35,272 nucleotides of DNA from Gammaproteobacteria bacterium (GCA_018667355.1 JABIVC010000014.1:1-35272), one strand, 5' to 3'. Counted from the first letter of the stretch, positions 9,992 through 18,409 are shown. Numbers and translations: made by a program. Notes: generated by a model from the sequence alone, not told the origin.

Positions 9992-11455
9992 ATAAAAATT
10001 AATCAATACATACTTATCATTATTTCAGGATTATTATATACATCTGCTTTCTCTCCTATTGATTTCAAAGCTGGAATATTTTTTTCATTATCAATATTAT
10101 ATTTTGTATTATTATCTTGTGAGAGAAAACAAAGTATAATTTTATCCTTCATCTATGGAATCACTATTTTTACTTCAGGAGTATCATGGGTATTCTTTAG
10201 CGTATATTATTATGGCGGAGGGAGCCTTATCATAGCTCTTTTAATAACCATGATATTAGTTATTTTTTTATCATTAATAATTACCCCACTTGGATTGGTT
10301 ATAAATAAAAATTATAAAGATCAATCTTTTGTTACATTATTGATAATTCCATCTATATGGGTTCTCCTAGAAATTTTTAGATCTATAATATTTGGAGGCT
10401 TTCCTTGGTTAATTGCTGGTTATAGCCAAGAGGGTACAATATTTAATGTGATTTACCCTATAACAGGGAGCTATTCTGTAAGCTTTGTAATATGTACTAT
10501 ATCTTTAATTATTGCATTATTACTTAGAGAGAAACTAAGTACTTCTAATATAAAAAATGTATTTATTATGACGATATGTTTTACTTTCCTATATTTCTAT
10601 AGTCCTACATGGTCAATTGATAAAGAAGATTTTATGAAAGTTAGTATACTCCAGCCTAACATTAATATAGGAACAAAATATGATGATGAAAAAATTAGTC
10701 TTATTAAACAAAAATATATCAATCTCATTTCGGAGAACTCTATAAATAAGACTATTATCTTGCCTGAAACTGCAATCCCATTGATTTACGAGAGAGACAA
10801 AAGTTTTTATCAATCCATGCGTTCATCTGAAGATATTAATATAATATCTGGAGTATTTCACAAAAATACCGATAAAAATAAGATATATAATAGCATAGTT
10901 GTTTTGAATGAAGATGAGCAAATCTATGATAAAAGACACTTAGTCCCTTTTGGCGAATACACACCTATCAAAATAATTTTTGATTATTTATCGAAGAAAT
11001 TAAATATACCTATGTCAAATCTCTCTCATGGAGATTTAAAGCAAAAGGCATTTGTAGTAGATAATATTATTATGCATCCATTAATATGTTATGAGATTGC
11101 TTACCCACAATTAATCAATATGGGCAATGATTATAGTCTTATTATAAATGTCAGTAATGATGCATGGTTTGGAGACACATTTGCCCCTCATCAACATTTA
11201 CAAATCGCTCGATTAAGGGCATTAGAGGCAGCTCACCCAGTTATAAGGGCCGCAAATACAGGTATATCTGCTATTATTAATAAAAATGGATTAGCTGTTA
11301 AAAATATAAGCTTAAATACTGAAGGCATTATAAATGGTGAAGTATATCCATCAAAGGGCATTAGCCCATATATGCGTTTTGGTGATTATCCCATTTTGAT
11401 GTTAATATTCTCAATTATGTTAGTTTATTGCAGAAGCTATAGAAAATATGACTAA
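9992..11455 (+). CDS. lnt: Apolipoprotein N-acyltransferase, non-ATG start
   Basis: An inner-membrane enzyme adding the third acyl chain to lipoproteins. The catalytic residues of the nitrilase-like domain are visible: E259 (LPETAIP), K314 (DKRHLVPFGEY) and C366 (PLICYEI), numbered from the proposed start. The first ATG in frame (10250) would remove about 86 residues, including the N-terminal membrane segments. The frame is open from 9983 without a stop and encodes a clear Lnt N-terminus (GLLYTSAFSPIDFKAGIF, then TSGVSWVFFSVYYYGGG). No ATG, GTG or TTG exists in that stretch. The likely start is ATA at 9992 (about 5 bases after aagaga) or ATT at 9998. The length is then 485-487 aa (E. coli 512). 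The end overlaps leuS by 8 bases. Confidence 0.88.
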   Translation: MKINQYILIIISGLLYTSAFSPIDFKAGIFFSLSILYFVLLSCERKQSIILSFIYGITIFTSGVSWVFFSVYYYGGGSLIIALLITMILVIFLSLIITPLGLVINKNYKDQSFVTLLIIPSIWVLLEIFRSIIFGGFPWLIAGYSQEGTIFNVIYPITGSYSVSFVICTISLIIALLLREKLSTSNIKNVFIMTICFTFLYFYSPTWSIDKEDFMKVSILQPNINIGTKYDDEKISLIKQKYINLISENSINKTIILPETAIPLIYERDKSFYQSMRSSEDINIISGVFHKNTDKNKIYNSIVVLNEDEQIYDKRHLVPFGEYTPIKIIFDYLSKKLNIPMSNLSHGDLKQKAFVVDNIIMHPLICYEIAYPQLINMGNDYSLIINVSNDAWFGDTFAPHQHLQIARLRALEAAHPVIRAANTGISAIINKNGLAVKNISLNTEGIINGEVYPSKGISPYMRFGDYPILMLIFSIMLVYCRSYRKYD

Positions 11456-13868
11456 AGATTATAATCCAAAAGAAATTGAGAGCAGTATACAAAAATTTTG
11501 GGAAAAGAATAACTCTTTCAAAACAGATTTTAGCACCGCTGAGAATAAGTTTTATTGTTTAAGTATGTTTCCATACCCTAGTGGAAAACTACATATTGGG
11601 CATGTAAGAAACTATACAATCGGTGACGTGATATCAAGATCGCAAAGAATGAGAGGAAAGAATGTATTTCAGCCAATGGGCTGGGATGCTTTTGGATTAC
11701 CTGCAGAGAATGCGGCTATAGCAAATAAGATTCATCCAAGGGAATGGACAAAGAAGAATATAAATCATATGAGAGATCAGCTTAAGAGGCTTGGTTATGC
11801 ATATGATTGGGGAAATGAAATATCTACTGCAGACCCGAAGTATTATAAATGGGAGCAATGGTTTTTCATAAAATTATTAGAGAAGAATTTAGTCTATAAA
11901 AAGAAATCAGAAGTTAATTGGGACCCAGTTGATAAAACTGTCTTGGCAAATGAACAAGTTGTTGATGGAAAAGGATGGCGGTCAGGAGCAATTGTTGAAA
12001 GAAGGGAAATCCCTCAATGGTTTTTGAAAATAACTGATTATTCAGATGAACTACTAGATAGTCTAGAAGATATGAATGGTTGGCCAAATTCTGTAAAAAT
12101 GATGCAAAAAAACTGGATTGGTAAATCTGAAGGAGCATTAGTTAAGTTTAAAATATCTAATAGTGATGATATTTTGGAAATTTATACTACTAGAGTAGAT
12201 ACAATTTTTGGTGTAAGTTTTTTAGCACTATCACCAAATCATGACATATTAGAAAATCAAAAAAAATATAATTCTGACTTAGAGAAATTTATAGAAAAAT
12301 GTAAAAACCTAAAACTTTCAGAAGAGGCAATAAGTTCGGTTGATAAAGAAGGTGTTGATACTGGTCTGACGGCAACAAACCCTTTGGATGGTTCTGTAAT
12401 ACCTATCTGGGCAGCCAACTATGTGTTATCTGATTATGGGACAGGATGTGTTATGTGTGTTCCTGGTCATGATTTAAGGGACAACGAGTTCGCGAATAAA
12501 TATAATTTACCTATTATCAATGTAATTGCCTCTAAAGAGAGTGATGATATTTATACCGGCGAAGGAGTTTTGATTAATTCAGGCAAATACACAAATCTTA
12601 AATCAGAGATAGCAAAGCGCGATATACTAAAGGATTTAGCAAAAATAGAAGCTGGCGTTTCAAAGATAAATTATAGATTAAGAGATTGGGGTATATCAAG
12701 ACAAAGATACTGGGGCTGTCCAATTCCAGTATTTTATCATGAAGATGGAACTGTTTATCCTGTACCGGATGACCAATTACCCGTTTTACTACCAGATGAT
12801 ATTGATTTTACGAAAGATGGTAACCCATTAGAAAATCATCCAACATGGAAATACATAAAGTGCCCGTACACTGGTAAAAATGCTATAAGAGAAACAGATA
12901 CTTTTGATACTTTTTTTGAGTCATCATGGTACTACCTAAGATTTCTATCACCAGACTATCAAAAAAGCTTATTAGACCAATCAAAAAAAGAATGGCTCCC
13001 TGTTGATCAATATATCGGTGGAATAGAACATGCAATCTTGCATTTACTATATGCAAGATTCTTTCATAAGCTAATGAGAGATATTGGAATTATAGATAGT
13101 TCTGAACCTTTCTCATCATTATTATCACAAGGGATGGTGTTACAGGATGGAGTGAAGATGTCTAAGTCAAAAGGTAACACAATTGACCCTGACGATATTA
13201 TTAATAAATATGGTGCTGATACAGTTAGACTCTTCATTATGTTTTCTGCCCCTCCAGAACAGAGCCTGGAATGGTCAGATTCAGCTATAGAGGGATCACA
13301 TAAGTTTTTAAAGAGATTATGGTCATTATGTTTCATGGTGATTGATAATAAGCATATAAAGAACCCTAATTCAGAAAAAGCCAGTAATATGAGAACAAAA
13401 ATACATAAAACAATCAAAAAGTTTACGCATGATATTTTTGAAAGAAATAGTTTCAATACCGCAATTGCATCCTCAATGGAGTTATTAAATGAAATGATTA
13501 AATATAATCAAAGCAAAGAGTTTGATAATGAAATATTGTTAGAAGGGGTTACAAGTCTTCTTAAGATGCTCTCCCCAATTACTCCTCATATTTGTCAGGA
13601 GTTATGGAATAATCTTGATAAAAATTCTTCCCTAATGGATGAGTCTTGGCCAAAAGTTGACAATGATGCATTAGTAGAATCTAAAAAAGAGATTATAGTT
13701 CAAATCAATGGTAAACTTAGAGGTAAGGTTACTATTGAAACTGGCCAAAATGAAGAAGAAGTAAATTCCATAGTTTATCTAGATGAGAAAATCCAAGTCT
13801 ATCTTAAGGATAGTGATGTTAAGAAAATAATCTATATAAAAAATAAATTAATTAATTATGTCGTATAA
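11448..13868 (+). CDS. leuS: Leucyl-tRNA synthetase
   Basis: A class I aminoacyl-tRNA synthetase that charges tRNA-Leu. The protein is 806 aa, nearer the compact bacterial form than E. coli's 860. The HIGH motif is at residues 49-52 (PSGKLHIGHVRN) and KMSKS at 570-574. The editing domain (about 220-420) shows YTTRVDTIFG, the threonine-containing TGLTATNPLDG and VPGHDLRDNEFA with the conserved Asp. The anticodon-binding domain and a small C-terminal domain (VQINGKLRGK) follow. It begins within the end of lnt; lptE starts 3 bases after it. Confidence 0.98.
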   Translation: MTKDYNPKEIESSIQKFWEKNNSFKTDFSTAENKFYCLSMFPYPSGKLHIGHVRNYTIGDVISRSQRMRGKNVFQPMGWDAFGLPAENAAIANKIHPREWTKKNINHMRDQLKRLGYAYDWGNEISTADPKYYKWEQWFFIKLLEKNLVYKKKSEVNWDPVDKTVLANEQVVDGKGWRSGAIVERREIPQWFLKITDYSDELLDSLEDMNGWPNSVKMMQKNWIGKSEGALVKFKISNSDDILEIYTTRVDTIFGVSFLALSPNHDILENQKKYNSDLEKFIEKCKNLKLSEEAISSVDKEGVDTGLTATNPLDGSVIPIWAANYVLSDYGTGCVMCVPGHDLRDNEFANKYNLPIINVIASKESDDIYTGEGVLINSGKYTNLKSEIAKRDILKDLAKIEAGVSKINYRLRDWGISRQRYWGCPIPVFYHEDGTVYPVPDDQLPVLLPDDIDFTKDGNPLENHPTWKYIKCPYTGKNAIRETDTFDTFFESSWYYLRFLSPDYQKSLLDQSKKEWLPVDQYIGGIEHAILHLLYARFFHKLMRDIGIIDSSEPFSSLLSQGMVLQDGVKMSKSKGNTIDPDDIINKYGADTVRLFIMFSAPPEQSLEWSDSAIEGSHKFLKRLWSLCFMVIDNKHIKNPNSEKASNMRTKIHKTIKKFTHDIFERNSFNTAIASSMELLNEMIKYNQSKEFDNEILLEGVTSLLKMLSPITPHICQELWNNLDKNSSLMDESWPKVDNDALVESKKEIIVQINGKLRGKVTIETGQNEEEVNSIVYLDEKIQVYLKDSDVKKIIYIKNKLINYVV

Positions 13869-13871
13869 AAA

Positions 13872-14363
13872 ATGAAACTAAATTATTTAAACATCATAGT
13901 TCTTTCGATATCTATCGTATTATCTTCATGCGGATATTCTATGCGTGGCTCATTAGACATACCCTCATCTATTGAAACTGTATCTGTTATCTCTAATGAA
14001 TATAGTGAATTAGTTAATATTTTAAATTCATCCCTAGTCTTATCCAAAATAGAACTATCATCGTCTAAAACAGATAATATTTATAGGATAAACTTAATCT
14101 CAGAAAAGTTTAATCGGAGACAATTATCGATTAATATTTCTGGAAGGGTTAATGAATATGAGCTGATATATAATGTTGACTTTGAATTACAAGCGCCAAA
14201 TGGAAAACCAATTAGTGAAAGGATAACTTTATATCGTGATTATTCATTTGATGAAAATAATGTAATGGGTAACACTGATAGAGAAGATTATATAAAGAAA
14301 GATATGATGTCTACTGCCTCGACATTAATTTTCAATAAATTGAAAGCATTAACGAATAATTAG
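13872..14363 (+). CDS. lptE: LPS-assembly lipoprotein LptE
   Basis: The outer-membrane lipoprotein that plugs LptD and helps insert lipopolysaccharide. The protein is 163 aa. It has a lipoprotein signal: Lys3, a hydrophobic stretch 6-17, and the lipobox LSSC with Cys20, followed by GYSMRG, the family's GFxLRG-like start. The mature part is divergent, as is normal for LptE, so identification rests on the lipobox, the GYSMRG motif and the position directly after leuS. Its presence implies an LPS-bearing outer membrane. In most relatives holA follows directly; here holA lies 6 kb away. Confidence 0.88.
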   Translation: MKLNYLNIIVLSISIVLSSCGYSMRGSLDIPSSIETVSVISNEYSELVNILNSSLVLSKIELSSSKTDNIYRINLISEKFNRRQLSINISGRVNEYELIYNVDFELQAPNGKPISERITLYRDYSFDENNVMGNTDREDYIKKDMMSTASTLIFNKLKALTNN

Positions 14364-14366
14364 TAA

Positions 14367-15065
14367 CTAAGTTTTGTAAACCATATCATATGGTGATGGT
14401 CTGGTTTTATCATGAATAGACATTCTATACTCAACGAATTTGCTTAAATCTTCAAAATGCATAAAAGGGTTTCCGGTTATTTGTTCTTTTATCGTTGACT
14501 CTCTCTTAACAGAATAATCATGCCCGGGCAATATGATTGTGTCTTTGTCTAAAGTTTCCTTAAGATTTTTTAATGAATTAAACATTTCCTCGGGGTTTCC
14601 GCCGTGTAAATCACATCTTCCACAACCAAAAACAAAAAGAGTATCTCCGGCTACTAGTTTATTTCCGACATAATAACAGGTTGATCCGGGTGTATGACCA
14701 GGTGTATGTATTGATTTAATATTTGTTGAACCCAGCCTGATGATATCACCACCATGGTTTATTACAAAATTATCATATTTTTTCCCCCAAAAATCTTTCT
14801 CCTTATTATTTAAGAATATTTCAATATCATATATTTTTAATATTTCATCAACTGAATTTATATGGTCATGATGACTATGGGTTAAAAGTATTTTTTTAAG
14901 TATTAATTCATTATTTTTAATATAGTCTTTTACAATAGATATATCCCATGCAGGATCTATTATTGCAGTTTGACGTGTTTCTAGATCAGTTATAAGATAA
15001 ATCAGATTTTGCATTGGACCGACGTCAAACGTTTTAACTGTATATGACTGTTTTATTGGTTGCAT
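14367..15065 (-). CDS. Metallo-beta-lactamase-fold hydrolase, glyoxalase II-like
   Basis: A cytosolic metallohydrolase of the hydroxyacylglutathione hydrolase / persulfide dioxygenase superfamily. Metal ligands are H63, H65, D67 and H68 (HSHHDH), H124 (TPGHTPGST), D141 (GDTLF) and H182 (PGHDY). The segment GCGRCDLHGG after D141 is shared with glyoxalase-II-like and ETHE1-like proteins. I choose the third of three tandem ATGs (15065; 232 aa) because the GAGG site at 15072-15075 then has a 6-base spacing; a TTG at 15077 is in frame but overlaps that site. Substrate is not determinable from sequence. It is convergent with lptE (3-base gap). Confidence 0.85.
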   Translation of the reverse strand: MQPIKQSYTVKTFDVGPMQNLIYLITDLETRQTAIIDPAWDISIVKDYIKNNELILKKILLTHSHHDHINSVDEILKIYDIEIFLNNKEKDFWGKKYDNFVINHGGDIIRLGSTNIKSIHTPGHTPGSTCYYVGNKLVAGDTLFVFGCGRCDLHGGNPEEMFNSLKNLKETLDKDTIILPGHDYSVKRESTIKEQITGNPFMHFEDLSKFVEYRMSIHDKTRPSPYDMVYKT

Positions 15066-15123
15066 CATCATCCTCAATTATGTAATACTTTAATCTATTA
15101 AAAATTAACCCTTATTTAATATT

Positions 15124-15426
15124 ATGACAGAGATAGTTTTAAAACCAGAATTAATTAAAGGTCTTCAAAAAGTTTTGGTAGATTATGAACCAGAAAATGA
15201 GGATCCTATTTTAGCAGCACAGTATCTTTCTGCAGTTGTCGGATCTATTGTTGCTACATCAGGTATACCTGAAAAAGACCAAGATGATATTTTGAATCAA
15301 CTGATAGATTTTATTAAATATGTTTATGGAGAGCAACGTAAAGCAGGAACAAGCCCTATGAATGCTCCAGAAACAACCGATCCTCAGTCTGCTCCAGATG
15401 CTTTCGGGAAATGGACTCCTAAGTAG
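15124..15426 (+). CDS. Unknown 100-aa acidic protein
   Basis: I do not recognise this protein. It is 100 aa, soluble and acidic, with a mostly helical-looking body (about residues 5-75, including AAQYLSAVVGSIVATSG and ILNQLIDFIKYVYGEQ). A proline-rich tail follows, ending AFGKWTPK. It has no signal peptide, membrane segment or cysteines. No good ribosome binding site precedes the ATG. Coding is supported by an uninterrupted frame with residue composition like its neighbours, and by a fit between the divergent hydrolase and convergent pyrD, whose stop codon overlaps its own by 8 bases. It may belong to an uncharacterised conserved family. Confidence 0.75.
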   Translation: MTEIVLKPELIKGLQKVLVDYEPENEDPILAAQYLSAVVGSIVATSGIPEKDQDDILNQLIDFIKYVYGEQRKAGTSPMNAPETTDPQSAPDAFGKWTPK

Positions 15427-16447
15427 TTTCTTGAGTGATTTCTCTTATCAGGTCTAGGCCAAAATACACCAATCCAGTGTATAGTTGTAGTAGGTCAGCA
15501 CCTGAATTTAGTTTTTCAACAGCTCCCTCTTTTGAGGTAATACCACCAGCACCTATTATAATAATATCGTCTTTAACCATACTTTTTATGTCTTTAATTA
15601 TTGTATTTGATTTTTTATAAAGGGGTTTCCCACTAACGCCACCCATGCTTTCATGAAAACTTTTATCTGAGAGAGAGTTTTTATCTATAGTTGTATTTGT
15701 TGCAATTACACCATCTATTTCATAATCCAGCATTTGTTTACATAGAATTTCTAAATCATCATATTGAATATCTGGAGATATTTTCAATACCAAAGGAACC
15801 TTTTTTTGATATTTTTTGCTTAATTCTGTATGTGTTTTTTTTATTTCATGAAGAAATTTATTCAAGAAATTATCAGAATGTAATTCTCTTAATCTAGATG
15901 TATTTGGCGAAGATATATTTAATGTTATATAGTCAGCTAAAACAAATATTTCCTTCATACAGTATTGATAGTCTTCATGAGCTAACTCTATTGGAGTATC
16001 ACTATTTTTACCTATATTAATTCCTATAGGTTGGTTTCTCTCTATCAACTTTAAATTATTTTTTAAGTATTGAACTCCTTTATTATTGAAACCAAGATGG
16101 TTTATTATTGCAGTATCTTTAACCGACCTGAAGATTCTTGGCTTACTATTGCCATACTGAGCTTTAGGAGTAACGGTTCCCAACTCAATAAAACCCATAC
16201 CTATATTGTTATCAAAGTTTAGATAGTCTCCATTTTTATCAAAACCAGCCGCTAAACCAAGTTTATTAGGGAAGTTTAATCCCATAAATTTATTTGTCAC
16301 ATCAACTCTGTTTGTTATAAATATATTTTTTAGCCATGACTTATATATAAATTCTGCTGTATTTAAAGTAAATGTATGTGCGGTTTCAGCAGGCAACATA
16401 AAAATTAGATTTTTATATAGATTAAAAAAAGTTTTTGATAATTTCAT
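15419..16447 (-). CDS. pyrD: Dihydroorotate dehydrogenase (quinone), class 2
   Basis: Oxidises dihydroorotate to orotate in pyrimidine synthesis, passing electrons to quinone. The protein is 342 aa (E. coli 336). The N-terminal amphipathic/helical extension typical of membrane-associated class 2 enzymes spans about residues 1-40. FMN-site segments include GLAAGFDKNGD, GFNNKG, GINIGKN and GAGGI. The catalytic serine lies in NISSPNTSRLR. It diverges from the rubrerythrin gene. The Fur-like site at 16458-16476 lies only 11 bases upstream of its ATG, so iron could also affect it, though that would be unusual. Confidence 0.97.
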   Translation of the reverse strand: MKLSKTFFNLYKNLIFMLPAETAHTFTLNTAEFIYKSWLKNIFITNRVDVTNKFMGLNFPNKLGLAAGFDKNGDYLNFDNNIGMGFIELGTVTPKAQYGNSKPRIFRSVKDTAIINHLGFNNKGVQYLKNNLKLIERNQPIGINIGKNSDTPIELAHEDYQYCMKEIFVLADYITLNISSPNTSRLRELHSDNFLNKFLHEIKKTHTELSKKYQKKVPLVLKISPDIQYDDLEILCKQMLDYEIDGVIATNTTIDKNSLSDKSFHESMGGVSGKPLYKKSNTIIKDIKSMVKDDIIIIGAGGITSKEGAVEKLNSGADLLQLYTGLVYFGLDLIREITQETT

Positions 16448-16457
16448 ATTTACAATT

Positions 16458-16476
16458 GAGAATGATAATCATTGTT
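16458..16476. promoter_or_regulatory. Fur box
   Basis: The 19 bp match 16 positions of the classical Fur consensus GATAATGATAATCATTATC, including the whole core AATGATAATCATT. The site lies between pyrD and the rubrerythrin operon: 11 bp before the pyrD ATG and about 26 bp upstream of the rubrerythrin -35. It overlaps a possible pyrD -10 (TATAAC on the minus strand, 16474-16479). Whether it represses pyrD or modulates the rubrerythrin promoter is not clear from position alone. Confidence 0.75.
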
Positions 16477-16502
16477 ATATTAACTAGTTTAACATAATAA
16501 TA

Positions 16503-16531
16503 TTGACACTTATTGGTATTAAATTTAGAAT
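16503..16531 (+). promoter_or_regulatory. Sigma-70 promoter of the rubrerythrin operon
   Basis: The -35 TTGACA (16503-16508) is perfect, and the -10 TAGAAT (16526-16531) matches five of six consensus bases, with an ideal 17-bp spacer. The predicted start site is about 16538, giving a leader of about 65 bases before the rubrerythrin ATG at 16604. This is the best promoter in the window. Its -10 lies within the palindrome at 16524-16540. Confidence 0.8.
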
Positions 16532-16540
16532 GATTCTAAA
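16524..16540. promoter_or_regulatory. ICE/PerR-like palindromic operator
   Basis: A perfect 8-bp inverted repeat around one central base: TTTAGAAT-G-ATTCTAAA. It resembles the iron control element bound by Irr (TTTAGAA-n3-TTCTAAA) and differs from the PerR box (TTATAATnATTATAA) at two of 15 positions. It covers the -10 and predicted transcription start of the rubrerythrin operon, so a bound protein should block transcription. The Irr-like regulator encoded at 18996-19388 is the obvious candidate. Confidence 0.75.
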
Positions 16541-16603
16541 TAGTTTTTTAATACATGTTAAAGACTATTTTAGAATATTTATTGAATAATAAGGAGAAAT
16601 ATT

Positions 16604-17023
16604 ATGGGATTAAAAGGTTCAAAAACAGAACAAAATCTTAAAGATGCATTTGCTGGTGAGTCACAGGCTAACAGAAGATATCTTTATTTCGCGGCAAAAG
16701 CTGATGTTGAAGGACAGAATGATGTAGCATCTGTATTTAGATCAACAGCAGAAGGTGAAACTGGTCACGCACATGGTCATTTAGAATACTTGGAGAAAGA
16801 GTGTGGTGATCCAGCTACTGGCGAGCCTATAGGTAGTAGCGAAATGAATCTTAAAGCTGCAATCGCTGGCGAAACCCATGAGTATACAGATATGTATCCT
16901 GGCATGGCAAAATCTGCTAGGGATGAAGGTTTTGATGAGATAGCAGATTGGTTTGAAACACTTGCAAAAGCTGAGCGTTCACATGCCAATAGATTTACTA
17001 AAGCATTAGAATCAATATCATAA
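16604..17023 (+). CDS. Rubrerythrin, short form without rubredoxin domain
   Basis: A ferritin-like di-iron protein, typically an NAD(P)H-linked peroxide reductase in the cytosol. The protein is 139 aa. The ligand pattern is complete: E19 (GESQA), E52 and H55 (EGETGH), E90 and E93 (GETHEY), E124 and H127 (AERSH). The C-terminal rubredoxin domain of classical rubrerythrin (about 190 aa) is absent, so electrons must come from another protein. A strong ribosome binding site (aaggag) lies 9 bases or so before the ATG. It is the first gene of the operon, followed by a hairpin and the Fe-S protein gene. Confidence 0.96.
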   Translation: MGLKGSKTEQNLKDAFAGESQANRRYLYFAAKADVEGQNDVASVFRSTAEGETGHAHGHLEYLEKECGDPATGEPIGSSEMNLKAAIAGETHEYTDMYPGMAKSARDEGFDEIADWFETLAKAERSHANRFTKALESIS

Positions 17024-17031
17024 ATATCACT

Positions 17032-17063
17032 TGTCCCCTTAATTATGATTGAGGGGACATTTT
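17032..17063 (+). terminator. Hairpin with short T-tract after rubrerythrin
   Basis: TGTCCCCT (17032-17039) pairs with AGGGGACA (17052-17059). One G-T and two A-T pairs can extend the stem to about 11 bp around a 6-base loop. Only four T's follow (17060-17063), so termination is probably partial. It would allow much more rubrerythrin than downstream Fe-S protein and DUF3501 message, or protect the 3' end of a processed rubrerythrin transcript. Confidence 0.7.
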
Positions 17064-17092
17064 AGATAAACTTATCAATCATGGAGAATAGA

Positions 17093-18394
17093 ATGGAAGG
17101 TGGGTTACAAAAACCAACAAGATTTAGTATTGATTGGAAAAATAAAGACTACTTAAATGAAGAGTTATTTGAAGAGGAGTTAAGAAGGGTGTCTGATCAT
17201 TGTCATGGATGCCGAAGATGTGTGAGCCTATGTAACTCTTTTCCTACTTTATTTGATTTAATAGATGAATCAAAAACATTCGAAGTTGATGGAGTTACAT
17301 ATGATGAATTTAATAAAGTCATAGATCATTGCTATCTTTGTGATTTATGTTATTTGACCAAATGTCCATATGTACCGCCACATGAATGGGCTATAGATTT
17401 TCCTCATTTAATGTTGAGAGGAAAAGCTATCAAACATAGTAAATTAAAAACCTCAATTAGAGATAGAATTTTAACATCTACAGATATGCTTGGGAAACTA
17501 GGATCTCGAAAATTAATAGCTCCAATCATAAATTATTTTAACCAGATAAAAATATTTAGAGTATTACTTGAAAAAATATTACGCATTCATAGAAATGCTA
17601 AGCTTCCAAAGTTTTCTTCCTATACTGCAAAATCCAAATATAAAAATATCTTAAATGAGACAAATTCAAATAATAAAGTTGCAATATTTACAACTTGCTA
17701 TCATAACTATAATGAACCGAGTGTTATTGAGGATTTAGTGAAGGTTTTGAAACATAATAATATTTCTGTGGAATTGATTAAAGATGATAAATGTTGTGGC
17801 ATGCCTAAACTAGAGCTAGGGGATTTAAATACAGTTGAAGAAATGATGAGTCATAACATAGAGAAGTTTAAAAAGTATGTTGACAAAGGTTATAGTATTA
17901 TTGCTCCAGTTCCATCATGCGTTCTTATGTTTAAGCAGGAACTACCATTGCTTTTCCCAGAAAATAAGGATGTACAGTCTGTATCTAATGCAATATGCGA
18001 TCCATTTGAATACTTGTTAAAACTACATAACTCTGGAAGCCTAAATGTAGATTTTAAAAATGACATAGGGTCTGTATTTTATCAGGTTGCATGTCACCAG
18101 AGAGTTCAAAATATAGGACAAGTTACTAAAAAGATACTTGAGCTAGTCCCGAATACAAACATAGACGCCTTGGAAAGGTGTTCTGGCCATGATGGAACAT
18201 ATGGTGTAAAAAAAGAGACACATGAGGTAGCAATAAAAATAGCTATGCCTATAGTTAGAGAATATGAAAAACTTGAATCAACCCAGTTTACTAGCGATTG
18301 TACTTTGGCAGCACATCATGTAGTTAATGCAATGGGTAACAAGGTATTGCCTACTCACCCAATTGCGTTATTAAGAAAAGCTTATGGATTATAA
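17093..18394 (+). CDS. GlpC-like (Fe-S)-binding oxidoreductase
   Basis: An iron-sulfur protein of the GlpC / heterodisulfide-reductase-related type, 433 aa. Two ferredoxin-like motifs bind [4Fe-4S] clusters: C37-x2-C40-x2-C43-x3-C47 (CHGCRRCVSLC) and C80-x2-C83-x2-C86-x4-C91. Two cysteine-rich domains follow, the first with CCG at about 234-236, the second with the variant CSGHDG at about 363. There are no membrane helices. I choose the ATG at 17093 over 17081 because GGAG at 17083-17086 then has proper spacing and the protein opens MEGGLQKPTR. It lies between rubrerythrin and DUF3501 genes, an arrangement I recall from other proteobacteria; electron transfer to rubrerythrin is inferred. Confidence 0.9.
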   Translation: MEGGLQKPTRFSIDWKNKDYLNEELFEEELRRVSDHCHGCRRCVSLCNSFPTLFDLIDESKTFEVDGVTYDEFNKVIDHCYLCDLCYLTKCPYVPPHEWAIDFPHLMLRGKAIKHSKLKTSIRDRILTSTDMLGKLGSRKLIAPIINYFNQIKIFRVLLEKILRIHRNAKLPKFSSYTAKSKYKNILNETNSNNKVAIFTTCYHNYNEPSVIEDLVKVLKHNNISVELIKDDKCCGMPKLELGDLNTVEEMMSHNIEKFKKYVDKGYSIIAPVPSCVLMFKQELPLLFPENKDVQSVSNAICDPFEYLLKLHNSGSLNVDFKNDIGSVFYQVACHQRVQNIGQVTKKILELVPNTNIDALERCSGHDGTYGVKKETHEVAIKIAMPIVREYEKLESTQFTSDCTLAAHHVVNAMGNKVLPTHPIALLRKAYGL

Positions 18395-18409
18395 TAAGGA
18401 GATTATCAG

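Noticed and set aside
10250-11455. lnt beginning at the first ATG
   Set aside because: It would lose the first membrane segments, while the upstream open frame encodes the matching Lnt N-terminus.
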